A stretch of DNA of 64,000 nt from a sulfur-oxidizing endosymbiont of Gigantopelta aegis (GCF_016097415.1 NZ_JAEHGE010000001.1:3087157-3151156), one strand, 5' to 3'; positions 50,515 to 61,498 are shown, counted from the first letter of the stretch. Numbers and translations: made by a program. Notes: generated from the sequence alone by a model not told the origin.

Positions 50515-50844
50515 ATGAAACCAGAAACCCAAGCCAACTCAAAACAATTTTGGCAAGACCACGTTAATCAATGGAATGAAAACAGTATCAGCCAGGCATC
50601 CTATTGTCAGGAACATGGGCTACCCATCAAACGTTTTGGCTATTACAAGCGTAAGTTGCTGGGTGCAACAACGCAAACCAGTGCGATGACAAAGGGGAAT
50701 GGTTTTATTCAACTATCTTCCCCGACACACTATTCAGCCCGCACCTCAGCATTAATTGTAGAATTACCCAATCAGCTACGCATTGAAGGGGTGACTGCCG
50801 ATAATGTACAGCTGGTAAAACAATTAGCAGGATTGTTCCAATGA
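50515..50844 (+). CDS. tnpA: IS66 TnpA accessory protein (copy 1)
   Basis: 109 residues with an N-terminal helix-turn-helix (FWQDHVNQWNENSISQASYCQEHGLPIKRFGYYKRKL). It overlaps tnpB in an ATGA arrangement. Intact. Confidence 0.9.
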   Translation: MKPETQANSKQFWQDHVNQWNENSISQASYCQEHGLPIKRFGYYKRKLLGATTQTSAMTKGNGFIQLSSPTHYSARTSALIVELPNQLRIEGVTADNVQLVKQLAGLFQ

Positions 50845-51209
50845 AGTCAGCCATACTTCCATCACTCAGCCTGCCACAGGTGTATCTCTATCTGAAGCCT
50901 GTTGATTTTCGTAAAAGTTTTATTGGCCTCAGTGCCATTGTTGAATGTGAATTAGGTCATAATCCTTTTGCAGGCCATCTGTATGCCTTTACCAATCGTC
51001 AGCGTAATAAAATTAAATGCCTCTTCTGGGATAATACCGGTTTTGTACTCTATTACAAAAGTCTCTCAGAAGAAAAGTTCAAATGGCCAAAAAAGGGTGA
51101 AGATGACCTGATGAATATCACCGGACAACAAATCAACTGGCTATTAGACGGCTATGATATCAGTGTCATGAAACCGCATAAGAAATTGCATTATGAGTCT
51201 GTATTTTAA
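50841..51209 (+). CDS. tnpB: IS66 TnpB (IS66 Orf2 family, copy 1)
   Basis: 122 residues with the IS66 Orf2 hallmarks PVDFRKSFIGLSAIVE, FAFTNRQRNKIKCLFWDNTGF-type core and WLLDGYDISVMKPHKKL. It starts within the tnpA stop codon. Intact. Confidence 0.92.
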   Translation: MKSAILPSLSLPQVYLYLKPVDFRKSFIGLSAIVECELGHNPFAGHLYAFTNRQRNKIKCLFWDNTGFVLYYKSLSEEKFKWPKKGEDDLMNITGQQINWLLDGYDISVMKPHKKLHYESVF

Positions 51210-51241
51210 GTACTTTTAGTATTTTTTGTTATAATAAAGCC

Positions 51242-52145
51242 ATGCAAAACAAGGCTGAATCCACAAAAAACGACTCTATATTTTCCGCTTTTTCACACGC
51301 GGACAAGAATGAATTGTTGAGTGTCATTGAACAGAAAAACCACCGTATAAAAATACTGGAAGAAGCCCTTCGTCTGGCTCGTAGTAAACGCTTTGCACCC
51401 AGCAGTGAAAAAAGTGATGGTCAGGAACGCTTATTTGATGAAGCTGAGCAGGCGGCTGACGATGAGGGGCTCCCTGAACCTAAAACCACTTCGCCTAAGA
51501 AGAAAGAAAAAAACAGGCAGGAAGCCTTTCTCAAAGACTATTCCAAGAGTCCCTGTCTTCATCGATCTGACAGATGAAGAAAAAGCCGGTGCCATTGAGG
51601 TTTTTACACTAAAGTCAGAGAAGAGCTGGATATCATTCCAGCTAAAGTCCAAATACTGGAATACTTCCAGGAAAAAGCCGTCTTTGCAGGCACCAATGAC
51701 ACAGACAGTCGTTCAATAGCTGCGGTCATGCCAAAACATCCATTACCTAAATCAATGGGCAGTATTCACCTGATGGCACACATCATTATCTCAAAATATG
51801 CCGATGGTTTGCCTCTGTATCGAATGGAAGGCATATTATCACGCTATGGCGGCGATATAACCCGAGCCACCATGGCCAATTGGGCTATTAAACTGGCTCA
51901 TCAGTTCCAGCCGCTCATCAACCTCATGCGAGAACATCAACTGTCGGGTGACATCATCCAAATGGATGAAACGGTGCTCAAAGTATTAAAAGAGCCGGGA
52001 CTCAGTGCTCATTCGAACAAATACATGTGGGTCAGTCGTGGCGGGCCACCTGGACAACCCAGTGTGCTGTTTGAATACGATCCTTCTCGTAAGAAGGAAG
52101 TACCACTGCGCCTGCTTGATGGCTTTAGCGGCTATCTGCAAACCG
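51242..52145 (+). pseudogene. tnpC: IS66 transposase TnpC (copy 1), N-terminal part, frameshifted
   Basis: It begins with the coiled-coil (SVIEQKNHRIKILEEALRLARSKRFAPSSEK), shifts frame near 51510 in an A-run, and resumes with MPKHPLPKSMGSIHLMAHIIISKYADGLPLYRMEG and DIIQMDETVLKVLKEPG (catalytic Asp). It is cut by the IS3 copy after SGYLQT. The C-terminal piece is at 53279-53627. Confidence 0.85.
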
Positions 52146-53278
52146 AACACTTTTCCGGACAGTTTTCTAAATATTTTTTGGCTGTTTCAAGTGATTTTTG
52201 TCATTTTGTATTTCCTATCATTTTAGTTTCTCATGTTAACTTTAAACAGATGAAGAGAAAGGGCTTTGCCCTCTGGAACGATAGAGCCGTTCCATTCACC
52301 CAAGGTATTTTCACAACGGTAATGATCCTGTTACAATATCTTCACGGCACAGGCTGAGGAGCCGATGGCCGTCAACGGTAATGGGCGGCATTTATGTCGC
52401 CTTTTACCCCTCTTCAATCAATCGATTTAAGCTATTTCCTGCTGTATTTCATAATCGACTGGTGACAAATAATCATTAGCCGAATGAAGTCGCTCCCGAT
52501 TATAAAATACCTCAATATATTCAAATATTGCCTGCTTTGCTTCTACTCTGGTTTTGAATCGACAATGGTGCGTCAATTCAGTTTTCAAACTATGAAAGAA
52601 GCTCTCTGATACAGCATTGTCCCAGCAATTTCCTTTGCGGCTCATAGACTGAATTATGTTATGATCCGACAATATTTTTCTATGACTATCAGAGGCATAT
52701 TGGCTACCTCGGTCAGTATGCCAAAGCAATCCATCCATTGGTTTACGCTTCCATATGGCCATCAGTAAAGCATCATTGACTAGCTTGGCTTTCATTCGCT
52801 CATCCATCGACCAGCCAACAATTTGCCTAGAGAATAAGTCAATGACAACCGCTAAATATAACCAGCCTTCCTTGGTGGCAATATAGGTAATATCACCCAC
52901 ATAGTAGCGATCAGGTTGAGAGACAGTAAACTCTCTTTCCAGTAAATTTGGAGATATACGCTTATTATGCTTGGAATTAGTCGTCGCTTTAAAGCGTCTC
53001 TTCGTTTTACAAAACAAACCGGCTTTTTTCATTAATCGACCAATTCTCCGGCGGCTTATATGAACGCCTTTTTCAGCCAGTTTTCTTTTTTAGACGACGG
53101 GTTCCATAAGTCTTGCGACTGTCTTCAAACAGTTTTTTAGCTGCTCTTTGACAGCTGATTCTTTAAATTCTGATGTATAGCTTTTATTCGGTTTTTTTTG
53201 TTTGATCATTCATTTTAGGTCACACTTTTTATCTTTTAGTTGTTTTAAGTTGTGTGTCCGGTTAAGTATACCACATTA
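52146..53278 (-). mobile_element. IS3-family copy H inside IS66 copy 1
   Basis: Reverse orientation, from AACACTTTTCCGGAC (first bases of the end missing) to the left end GTATACCACATTA (one base changed). orfB is mostly present; the orfA part is reduced by an internal deletion between the orfB start and TTTGACAGCTGATTC. Confidence 0.9.
52427..53032 (-). pseudogene. IS3-family OrfB (copy H)
   Basis: 201 residues with the complete DDE core, identical in reading to copies D and F from MKKAGLFC to the stop. The upstream part is shifted by an extra A/T near 53090. Confidence 0.82.
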
Positions 53279-53627
53279 GGGATCACACTCGCCGTAAATT
53301 CAAAGATTCTCAGACGGCACAACCAAAGAAAAAGAGCAATCAAAAGCCTACAAAAGCCGATGTGGCACTGGCCCATATCAATAAGCTGTATTTAATTGAG
53401 CGTGAGATAAAAGAAGCCAGTGTTAATGAAAAATTTAAGGTTCGTCAGAAACAGAGCCTGCCGCTTCTTGAGAAAATAAGAACATGGGTCGATAACACCC
53501 TGGGCAAAGTGCCGAACGACAGCTTGACAGGAAAAGCACTCACCTATATTAATAATCAATGGCCTAAGCTGACTGTTTATTGTGAAGATGGTCGGTTGAA
53601 TATCAGTAATGTGCTGGCAGAAAATGC
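53279..53627 (+). pseudogene. IS66 TnpC (copy 1), C-terminal part
   Basis: Contains DHTRRKFKDSQ-like sequence, ALAHINKLYLIEREIKEASVNEKFKVRQKQSLPLLEKIRTW and NDSLTGKALTYINNQWPKL, ending VLAENA at the start of IS66 copy 2. IS66 transposases carry the final Glu in this last domain. Confidence 0.8.
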
Positions 53628-53711
53628 GTAAGCGCTTAACCATCTAGCGTTATTCAAAAAATATCTCCCCTGCCTCATAATCAATCCATCGATTAATTAT
53701 GAGGCACATCA

Positions 53712-54041
53712 ATGAAACCAGAAACCCAAGCCAACTCAAAACAATTTTGGCAAGACCACGTTAATCAATGGAATGAAAACAGTATCAGCCAGGCATCCTA
53801 TTGTCAGGAACATGGGCTACCCATCAAACGTTTTGGCTATTACAAGCGTAAGTTGCTGGGTGCAACAACGCAAACCAGTGCGATGACAAAGGGGAATGGT
53901 TTTATTCAACTATCCTCCCCGAAACACTATTCAGCCCGCACCTCAGCATTAATTGTAGAATTACCCAATCAGCTACGCATTGAAGGGGTGACTGCCGATA
54001 ATGTACAGCTGGTAAAACAATTAGCAGGACTGTTCCAATGA
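53712..54041 (+). CDS. tnpA: IS66 TnpA (copy 2)
   Basis: 109 residues, differing from copy 1 by one residue (SPKHYS for SPTHYS). Intact, with the same ATGA overlap to tnpB. Confidence 0.9.
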   Translation: MKPETQANSKQFWQDHVNQWNENSISQASYCQEHGLPIKRFGYYKRKLLGATTQTSAMTKGNGFIQLSSPKHYSARTSALIVELPNQLRIEGVTADNVQLVKQLAGLFQ

Positions 54042-54404
54042 AGTCAGCCATACGTCCATCACTCAGCCTGCCACAGGTGTATCTCTATCTGAAGCCTGTT
54101 GATTTTCGTAAAAGTTTTATTGGCCTCAGTGCCATTGTTGAATGTGAATTAGGTCATAATCCTTTTGCAGGCCATCTGTATGCCTTTACCAATCGTCAGC
54201 GTAATAAAATTAAATGCCTCTTCTGGGATAATACCGGTTTTGTACTCTATTACAAAAGTCTCTCAGAAGAAAAGTTCAAATGGCCAAAAGGGTGAAGATG
54301 ACCTGATGAATATCACCGGACAACAAATCAACTGGCTATTAGACGGCTATGATATCAGTGTCATGAAACCGCATAAGAAATTGCATTATGAGTCTGTATT
54401 TTAA
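54038..54404 (+). pseudogene. tnpB: IS66 TnpB (copy 2), frameshifted
   Basis: Identical to copy 1 except for LP-to-RP near the start and a shortened A-run near 54289 (WPKG in place of WPKKGEDD), which shifts the frame. The rest (DDLMNITGQQINWLLDGYDISV) continues in another frame. Confidence 0.85.
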
Positions 54405-54438
54405 GTACTTTTAGTCTATTTTTTGTTATAATAAAGCC

Positions 54439-55745
54439 ATGCAAAACAAGGCTGAATCCACAAAAAACGACTCTATATTTTCCGCTTTTTCACACGCGGA
54501 CAAGAATGAATTGTTGAGTGTCATTGAACAGAAAAACCACCGTATAAAAATACTGGAAGAAGCCCTTCGTCTGGCTCGTAGTAAACGCTTTGCACCCAGC
54601 AGTGAAAAAAGTGATGGTCAGGAACGCTTATTTGATGAAGCTGAGCAGGCGGCTGACGATGAGGGGCTCCCTGAACCTAAAACCACTTCGCCTAAGAAGA
54701 AAGAAAAAACAGGCAGGAAGCCTTTCTCAAAGACTATTCCAAGAGTCCCTGTCTTCATCGATCTGACAGATGAAGAAAAAGCCGGTGCCATTGAGGTTTT
54801 TACACTAAAGTCAGAGAAGAGCTGGATATCATTCCAGCTAAAGTCCAAATACTGGAATACTTCCAGGAAAAAGCCGTCTTTGCAGGCACCAATGACACAG
54901 ACAGTCGTTCAATGAAAGCTGCGGTCATGCCAAAACATCCATTACCTAAATCAATGGGCAGTATTCACCTGATGGCACACATCATTATCTCAAAATATGC
55001 CGATGGTTTGCCTCTGTATCGAATGGAAGGCATATTATCACGCTATGGCGGCGATATAACCCGAGCCACCATGGCCAATTGGGCTATTAAACTGGCTCAT
55101 CAGTTCCAGCCGCTCATCAACCTCATGCGAGAACATCAACTGTCGGGTGACATCATCCAAATGGATGAAACGGTGCTCAAAGTATTAAAAGAGCCGGGAC
55201 TCAGTGCTCATTCGAACAAATACATGTGGGTCAGTCGTGGCGGGCCACCTGGACAACCCAGTGTGCTGTTTGAATACGATCCTTCTCGTAAGAAGGAAGT
55301 ACCACTGCGCCTGCTTGATGGCTTTAGCGGCTATCTGCAAACCGATGGCTATGCCGGTTACAATGCCGTGTGTGCACAAAATAATGCCACATCGGTCGGC
55401 TGCTGGGATCACACTCGCCGTAAATTCAAAAGATTCTCAGACGGCACAACCAAAGAAAAAGAGCAATCAAAAGCCTACAAAAGCCGATGTGGCACTGGCC
55501 CATATCAATAAGCTGTATTTAATTGAGCGTGAGATAAAAAGAAGCCAGTGTTAATGAAAAATTTAAGGTTCGTCAGAAACAGAGCCTGCCGCTTCCTAAG
55601 GCCAATGATATTGAGCCATATACGTATATGGTCTATGTATTAACCCAATTACCTTATGCGGATACGGTTGAAAAGCTGGAAGCATTGCTTCCCTGGAATT
55701 TTAAAAAAGCAGAATTGGAAAAGGTAAAGAACGCTGTTCGTTAAG
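54439..55745 (+). pseudogene. tnpC: IS66 transposase TnpC (copy 2), broken
   Basis: The coiled-coil and zinc-linker region (54439-54915), then the catalytic region (from 54912, MDETVLKVLKEPG and DGYAGYNAVC), are in different frames. The C-terminal domain has a deletion of about 350 bp and ends with YVLTQLPYADTVEKLEALLPWNF. Confidence 0.85.
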
Positions 55746-55752
55746 CGCTTAC

Positions 55753-56353
55753 GGATAAGGGGAGGGGATGTATTTGACGTCAACTACTTTGTCCGGTCGA
55801 TAGAGAACGTGTTTAAAACCATATTTTTTGAATTCAAAGTCAAAAATGCAATTATCCAGCTCAAAAGTCACGGTTTCACTATTGACTTCATTTAGCTTTA
55901 TGTATTTTCCTTTGTCCAGCTTATAAACTATAGCGGTATTCTCATATTGGTCAACAAGGATGTAAAACTTTACACCTTCGGCTTCGTACAAATGGAACTT
56001 GGTGGTGCGGTCTTTATGCGCAGTAGATTTTGAGAGCACTTCAAAAATAATGTCTGGCGCTTTACTAAGGTATTGCTCGTTATCGGTTGATGGCAAATAA
56101 CCATATTGTCAGGCTGCACAACAGTATCATCGGTAATTTTCCAATCGACTGGCAATAACGCAAAACATTGTTCGCAATTGGACAATTGTTCTTCTAATAT
56201 CTGCGCTATTCGACTGCTGATCTGTTGGTGTTTTATGCTAGGTGCTGGCGACATGGCATAGGGCAAGCCACTGATAATTTCCCATCGACCTTCCCACAAA
56301 ATATAGTCATCATAGCTATAATGTGGTAAATCATCGGGCTGTAGCTTATACAT
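55753..56353 (-). pseudogene. Uma2-family endonuclease-like protein, frameshifted
   Basis: From the ATG at 56353: MYKLQPDDLPHYSYDDYILWEGRWEIISG, SPAPSIKHQQISSRI and ALLPVDWKITDDTVVQPDNM. After a one-base shift near 56097 it continues SKAPDIIFEVLSKSTAHKD and FYILVDQYENTAIVYKLDKG. The fold is the PD-(D/E)XK-like Uma2 domain (common in cyanobacteria and Beggiatoa-like bacteria), of unknown role. The last codon runs into the IS66 end, whose TAA now serves as stop, so the natural C-terminus may be lost. Confidence 0.8.
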
Positions 56354-56419
56354 TTTCAAATTACCCTTGTCAGTATCCACGTTTTTATAAAATTATAGCA
56401 CAAACGTAAATAAGCTATT

Positions 56420-57335
56420 TTAATGTTTTATTAAGGCTTTGATTTCGTCATGGGTCAGTCCGCTTACCTCAGCAATGAAATTGATGTCAGCTCCAGCTTG
56501 ATGCATTTTTAGCACGGTTTGTTCTAACCCTAATGCAATTCCTTCTTCTCTGCCTTCTTCTCTGCCTTCTTCTCTGCCTTCTTCTCTGCCTTCTTCTCTG
56601 CCTTCTTCTTTACCGTCATCATAAGCTGTATCAATAACATTCTTTGAATCACGATAATGCTTCAGGCTTTCTTCATATTGCTGATTTTCTAGTGGGTTGA
56701 ATTGAGCGATTTCTGCTTGCTCAAACAATTGGTTAAATATTTTTCCTGAAGCTTTTGAGGTCTGGAAGTAAAATTTTCCAGATTTTTTAGAATATAGAGC
56801 CATTTTTCAAAGTGGGTTTCCAGTTCTGCCTCGGTTTTCTTAAATTTGGGCATTTCCAGATAAATGTAGGTCAGTTTGTCAAAGAAAACTTTACCTGTTT
56901 TGGTGTCAACCATTTTAACTTCATGATGAAAAACATCGTTATCCATTTTGTCTTCTGCAAAAATAAAGTCCAGTATGCCGATGGTATAAACGGCTTTAAG
57001 TTTGAAGTTCAATTGCCCTTTTCGGCTTGTTGCTGGATAGGAAAGGTGGAATAGTAAACGCTGCGGTCTTTAAAGTAGTTTTGTTTGGCTTTTTGCATTT
57101 CAACTATGAATTTTTCGCCCCGTTCATTTTCACAGTAAATATCGAAAATCGCTTTACGGTCATCATCACAATGAGGGAACTGTTCGGTTGATAGGTATTG
57201 CAGTGCGACAATTTGGCCTGTTTCTGAGCCTATAACTTCATTGAGAAAGTCGATGAGCAGCGGCTTATTGAACTCGGTACCAAAGAGTTTTTTAAAACCA
57301 AAGTCAGTAAAAGGATTGATGTATTTGTCTTTCAT
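56420..57335 (-). pseudogene. Rpn-family PD-(D/E)XK nuclease, array copy 1, frameshifted
   Basis: MKDKYINPFTDFGFKKLFGTEFNKPLLIDFLNEVIG is the typical start of Rpn/PDDEXK_2 proteins. FDIYCENERGEKFIVEMQ supplies the nuclease-core Asp, Glu and Gln. One G is missing near 57012 and one A near 56745. The C-terminal tail has six EEG units (GREE repeats) and ends with a helix LTHDEIKALIKH. Rpn proteins are DNA endonucleases linked to recombination and phage defence. Confidence 0.85.
56541..56612. repeat. 12-bp tandem repeats encoding GREE in Rpn copy 1
   Basis: CCTTCTTCTCTG occurs five times exactly plus a partial unit. On the reverse strand each unit encodes Gly-Arg-Glu-Glu. The equivalent arrays at about 57540-57600 and 58830-58915 have different unit numbers and more base changes. 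Confidence 0.9.
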
Positions 57336-57409
57336 GCACTTATATTAAGGGAGTTGGATGCTAAGTTCAATATTTAACCTCAGTCTTGGCGATAAAAACC
57401 ATCTGGCGC

Positions 57410-58310
57410 TTATTCGGCTACTGATTTAATTAATGCTTTGATTTCGTCATGGGTCAGCCCGCTTACCTCAGCAATGAAGTTGATGTCAGCTCCCGTTTGA
57501 TGCATTTTTAGCACGATTTTTTCTACCCTAAGGCAATCCCTTCTTCCCTACCCTCTTCTCTTCCTTCCTCCCTACCCTCTTCTCTGCCTTCTTCTTTACC
57601 ATCATCATAAGCTGTATCAATAACATTCTTTGAATCACGATAATGCTTCAGGCTTTCTTCATATTGCTGATTTTCTAGTGGGTTGAATTGAGCGATTTCT
57701 GCTTGCTCAAACAATTGGTTAAATATTTTTTCCTGAAGTTTTTGAGGTCTGGAAGTAAAATTTTCCAGATTTTTTAGAATATAGAGCCATTTTTCAAAGT
57801 GGGTTTCCAGTTCTGCCTCAGTTTTCTTAAATTTGGGCATTTCCAGATAAATGTAGGTTAGTTTGTCAAAAAAGACTTTGCCTGTTTTAGTATCAACCAT
57901 TTTAACTTCATGATGAAAAACATCATTATCCATTTTGTCTTCGGCAAAAATAAAGTCCAGTATGCCGATGGTATAAACGGCTTTAAGTTTGAAGTTCAAT
58001 TACCTTTTTCGGCTTGTTGCTGGATAGGAAAGGTGGAATAGTAAACACTGCGGTCTTTAAAGTAGTTTTGTTTGGCTTTTTGCATTCGACTATGAATTTT
58101 TCGCCCTGTTCGTTTTCGCAGTAAATATCGAAAATCGCTTTGCGATCGTCATTGCAATGAGGGAGTTGTTCGGTTGATAGGTATTGCAGTGCGATAATTG
58201 GGCCTGTTTCTGAGCCTATTACTTCATTGAGAAAGTCGATGAGCAGCGGTTTGTTGAACTCGGTACCAAAGAGTTTTTATTTTTCTTTCAAATCCAAAGT
58301 CAGTAAATGG
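57410..58310 (-). pseudogene. Rpn-family nuclease, array copy 2, broken
   Basis: Same protein family as copy 1, with five EEG units. Frame breaks occur near 57535 (GGGTAG for GGGTTAG), 58000 (one G missing) and the 5' end. The 5' end (TDFGF region, about 58290-58310) runs directly into the middle of a further copy, so the start codon is gone. Confidence 0.82.
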
Positions 58311-58609
58311 ATAGGAAAGGTGGAATAGTAAACGCTGCGGTCTTTAAAGTAGTTTTGTTTGGCTTTTTGCATTTCAACTATGAATTTTTCGCCCCGTTCA
58401 TTTTCACAGTAAATATCGAAAATCGCTTTACGGTCATCATCACAATGAGGAACTGTTCGGTTGATAGGTATTGCAGTGCGACAATTTGGCCTGTTTCTGA
58501 GCCTATTACTTCATTGAGAAAGTCGATGAGCAGCGACTTATTGAACTCGGTACCAAAGAGTTTTTTTAAAACCAAAGTCAGTAAAAGGATTGATGTATTT
58601 GTCTTTCAT
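58311..58609 (-). pseudogene. Rpn-family nuclease, 5' fragment (array copy 2')
   Basis: Only the first third of a copy, from the ATG at 58609 (MKDKYINPFTDFG) to SVYYSTFPI, where it joins the 5' remnant of copy 2. An extra T in the run at 58561 breaks the frame. Confidence 0.8.
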
Positions 58610-58691
58610 GCACTTATATTAAGGGAGTTGGATGCTAAGTTCAATATTTAACCTCAGTCTTGGCGATAAAAACCATCTGGCGCTTATTCGG

Positions 58692-59644
58692 CTACTGCTC
58701 TTTTAAGGTTTTAATTAGTACTTTGACTTCGTCACAAGTCAGACCAGTCACCTCGGCTATAAAATGGAGTTCAGCCCCAGCCTGATGCATGTTTAGAACG
58801 ATTTGCTTTTCTTTTTTTCTACCCTAAGGCAATTCCTTCTTCCCTACCCTCTTCTCTTCCTTCTTCCCTACCCTCTTCTCTTCCTTCCTCCCTACCCTCT
58901 TCTCTGCCTTCTTCTTTACCATCATCATAAGCTGTATCAATAACATTCTTTGAATCACGATAATGTTTCAGGCTTTCTTCATATTGCTGACTTTCTAGTG
59001 GATTAAATTGAGCAATCTCTGCTTGCTCAAACAATTGATTAAATATTTTTTTTCTTGAAGTTTTTGAGGTCTGGAAGTAAAATTTTCCAGATTTTTTAGG
59101 ATATAGAGCCATTTTTCAAAGTGGTTTTCCAGTTCTGCCTCGGTTTTCTTAAATTTGGGCATTTCCAGATAAATGTAGGTCAGTTTGTCAAAAAGACTTT
59201 TGCCTGTTTTGGTATCAACCATTTTAACTTCATGATGAAAAACATCATTATCCATTTTGTCTTCTGCAAAAATAAAGTCCAGTATGCCGATGGTATAAAC
59301 GGCTTTAAGTTTGAAGTTCCAATTACCTTTTTCGGCTTGTTGCTGGATGGGAAAGGTGGAATAGTAAACACTGCGGTCTTTAAAGTAGTTTTGTTTGGCT
59401 TTTTGCATTTCAACTATGAATTTTTCGCCCTGTTCGTTTTCACAGTAAATATCGAAAATTGCTTTGCGATCGTCATTACAATGAGGGAACTGTTCGGTTG
59501 ATAGGTATTGTAGTGCGACAATTTGGCCTGTTTCTGAGCCTATTACTTCATTGAGAAAGTCGATGAGCAGCGGTTTATTGAACTCGGTACCAAAGAGTTT
59601 TTAAAACCAAAATCAGTAAAAGGATTGATGTATTTTTCTTTCAT
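58692..59644 (-). pseudogene. Rpn-family nuclease, array copy 3, frameshifted
   Basis: From the ATG at 59644 the sequence follows copy 1. It keeps the native EKGNWNFKLKAVYTIG junction that copies 1 and 2 have lost, but breaks in homopolymers near 59600, 59050 (eight A's) and 58820. It has seven EEG units. The C-terminal end is a diverged version (LCDEVKVLIKTLKEQ). Confidence 0.82.
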
Positions 59645-59779
59645 GCACTTATATTAAGGGAGTTGGATGCTAAGTTCAATATTTAACCTCGGCTATAAAC
59701 AATAATAGCTTTCCAGTTGATATTTGTACAATTATATTTTATAGTTTGTTTGCCGTACTTTTATCAAATAAGGATATTT

Positions 59780-60018
59780 ATGAAACATGCTATTGACCCA
59801 ACGATTGATTGTGTTTTTTAAGGCGATTCTCGGTTCTAATAAACATATTAATTTATTACTCAATTTTTTGAATGCCACCTGCAAAGATGATCTCGATGCC
59901 CCCATCATTGGTTTAACCATTCTCAACCCCTATAGTGAAAAAGAGTTTCTAAGCGATAAATTGAGTATCGTTGATATTAAGGCGAATGATAAGGCTGGGA
60001 ATACTTTTCAGATCGAAA
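59780..60018 (+). pseudogene. Second Rpn-type nuclease gene, 5' fragment
   Basis: MKHAIDPTIDCVF, then a T-run one base too long (59812), then KAILGSNKHINLLLNFLNATC, PIIGLTILNPYSEKEFLSDKLSIVDIKANDKAGNTFQIE. This is the start of a different Rpn/PDDEXK subfamily, divergent from the array. IS66 copy 3 cuts it at 60019. Confidence 0.8.
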
Positions 60019-61160
60019 GTAAGCGCTTAACCATCTAGCGTTATTCAAAAATATCTCCCCTGCCTCATAATCAATCCATCGATTAATTATGAGGCACATC
60101 AATGAAACCAGAAACCCAAGCCAACTCAAAACAATTTTGGCAAGACCACGTTAATCAATGGAATGAAAACAGTATCAGCCAGGCATCCTATTGTCAGGAA
60201 ACGCTTATTTGATGAAGCTGAGCAGGCGGCTGACGATGAGGGCTCCCTGAACCTAAAACCACTTCGCCTAAGAAGAAAGAAAAAACAGGCAGGAAGCCTT
60301 TCTCAAAGACTATTCAAGAGTCCCTGTCTTCATCGATCTGACAGATGAAGAAAAAGCCAGTGCCATTGAGGTTTTTACACTAAAGTCAGAGAAGAGCTGG
60401 ATATCATTCCAGCTAAAGTCCAAATACTGGAATACTTCCAGGAAAAAGCCGTCTTTGCAGGCACCAATGACACAGACAGTCGTTCAATGAAAGCTGCGGT
60501 CATGCCAAAACATCCATTTGCCGTGTGTGCACAAAATAATGCCACATCGGTCGGCTGCTGGGATCACACTCGCCGTAAATTCAAAAGATTCTCAGACGGC
60601 ACAACCAAAGAAAAAGAGCAAAAAGCCTACAAAAGCCGATGTGGCACTGGCCCATATCAATAAGCTGTATTTAATTGAGCGTGAGATAAAAAGAAGCCAG
60701 TGTTAATGAAAATTTAAGGTTCGTCAGAAACAGAGCCTGCCGCTTCTTGAGAAAATAAGAACATGGGTCGATAACACCCTGGGCAAAGTGCCGAACGACA
60801 GCTTGACAGGAAAAGCACTCACCTATATTGATAATCAATGGCCTAAGCTGACTGTTTATTGTGAAGATGGTCGGTTGAATATCAGTAATGTGCTGGCAGA
60901 AAATGCTATCCGTCCATTCTGCGTGGGTAGAAAGGCCTGGTTATTTTCAGATACGCCAAAGGGTGCACATGCCAGTGCAGTTCATTATAGTTTTATTGAA
61001 ACCGCTAAGGCCAATGATATTGAGCCATATGCGTATATGGTCTATGTATTAACCCAATTACCTTATGCGGATACGGTTGAAAAGCTGGAAGCATTGCTTC
61101 CCTGGAATTTTTTAAATCAGAATTGGAAAAGGTAAAGAACGCTGTTCGTTAAGCGCTTAC
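60019..61160 (+). mobile_element. IS66-family element copy 3, heavily deleted
   Basis: Both ends are present (GTAAGCGCTTAACCATC at 60019 and CGTTAAGCGCTTAC ending 61160). Most of tnpA, all of tnpB and the start of tnpC are missing (jump at about 60199), and the catalytic centre of tnpC is missing (jump at about 60518). The C-terminal part (60788-61135: IRPFCVGRKAWLFSDTPKGAHAS) is the best-preserved TnpC end in the window. It interrupts an Rpn gene on the left and an ATPase gene on the right. Confidence 0.9.
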
Positions 61161-61498
61161 CCTTTAACAATTTCTGGTGAACTTGAACCGGTAATTATAA
61201 AGCGCCCTTTTCGCTTTCTATTGGAGTCTATAACCCCGCGTAATACTTTAAAAAGTTCAGGGTATTGCTGAGCTTCATCAATGATGATGTGTTCTTCATT
61301 CATAGAAAAAAAAGCAAGCGGATCACTGGTAATAAGTTGGTAATCATCAGGCTGTTCCAGATCATAGTATTTCCAATCCGGCCTCATTTTTTTTGCCAGG
61401 GTTGATTTACCACTTTGGCGCGCACCAATAATTGTGACAACGGGAAAGAATACCAGCAATTGGTTGATTTTATCTTCTAGAAACCTATTTTTATCCAT
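61161..61498 (-). pseudogene. AAA ATPase (DUF4143-type), N-terminal fragment
   Basis: 112 residues: MDKNRFLEDKINQLL, Walker A IIGARQSGKSTLAKK, Walker B HIIIDEAQQYPELFKVLRG and sensor-1-like GRFIITGSSSPEI. This is the AAA_14 ATPase found with a C-terminal DUF4143. The DUF4143 part is removed by IS66 copy 3. Confidence 0.85.

Larger units (their letters stand above)
50431..53627 (+). mobile_element. IS66-family element copy 1, interrupted by an IS3 copy
   Basis: The left end GTAAGCGCTTAACCATCTAGCG is at 50431. It carries tnpA, tnpB and tnpC in IS66 order. The element is split at 52145 by reverse IS3 copy H and continues at 53279; about 75 bp of tnpC present in copy 2 are missing at the junction. 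Its right end is lost: at 53628 the left end of IS66 copy 2 begins. Confidence 0.9.
53628..55752 (+). mobile_element. IS66-family element copy 2, both ends present, internally deleted
   Basis: The ends are GTAAGCGCTTAACCATCTAGCG (53628) and CGCTGTTCGTTAAGCGCTTAC (to 55752), an inverted repeat. tnpA is intact and tnpB and tnpC are frameshifted. About 350 bp of tnpC are missing between CCGCTTC and CTAAGGCC (about 55596), relative to copy 3. It abuts copy 1 on the left and a Uma2 gene on the right. Confidence 0.9.

Noticed and set aside
56541..58915. Regular 12-bp repeats as a possible CRISPR array
   Set aside because: The repeats are contiguous without spacers and lie in frame inside Rpn genes. 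No cas genes are present.
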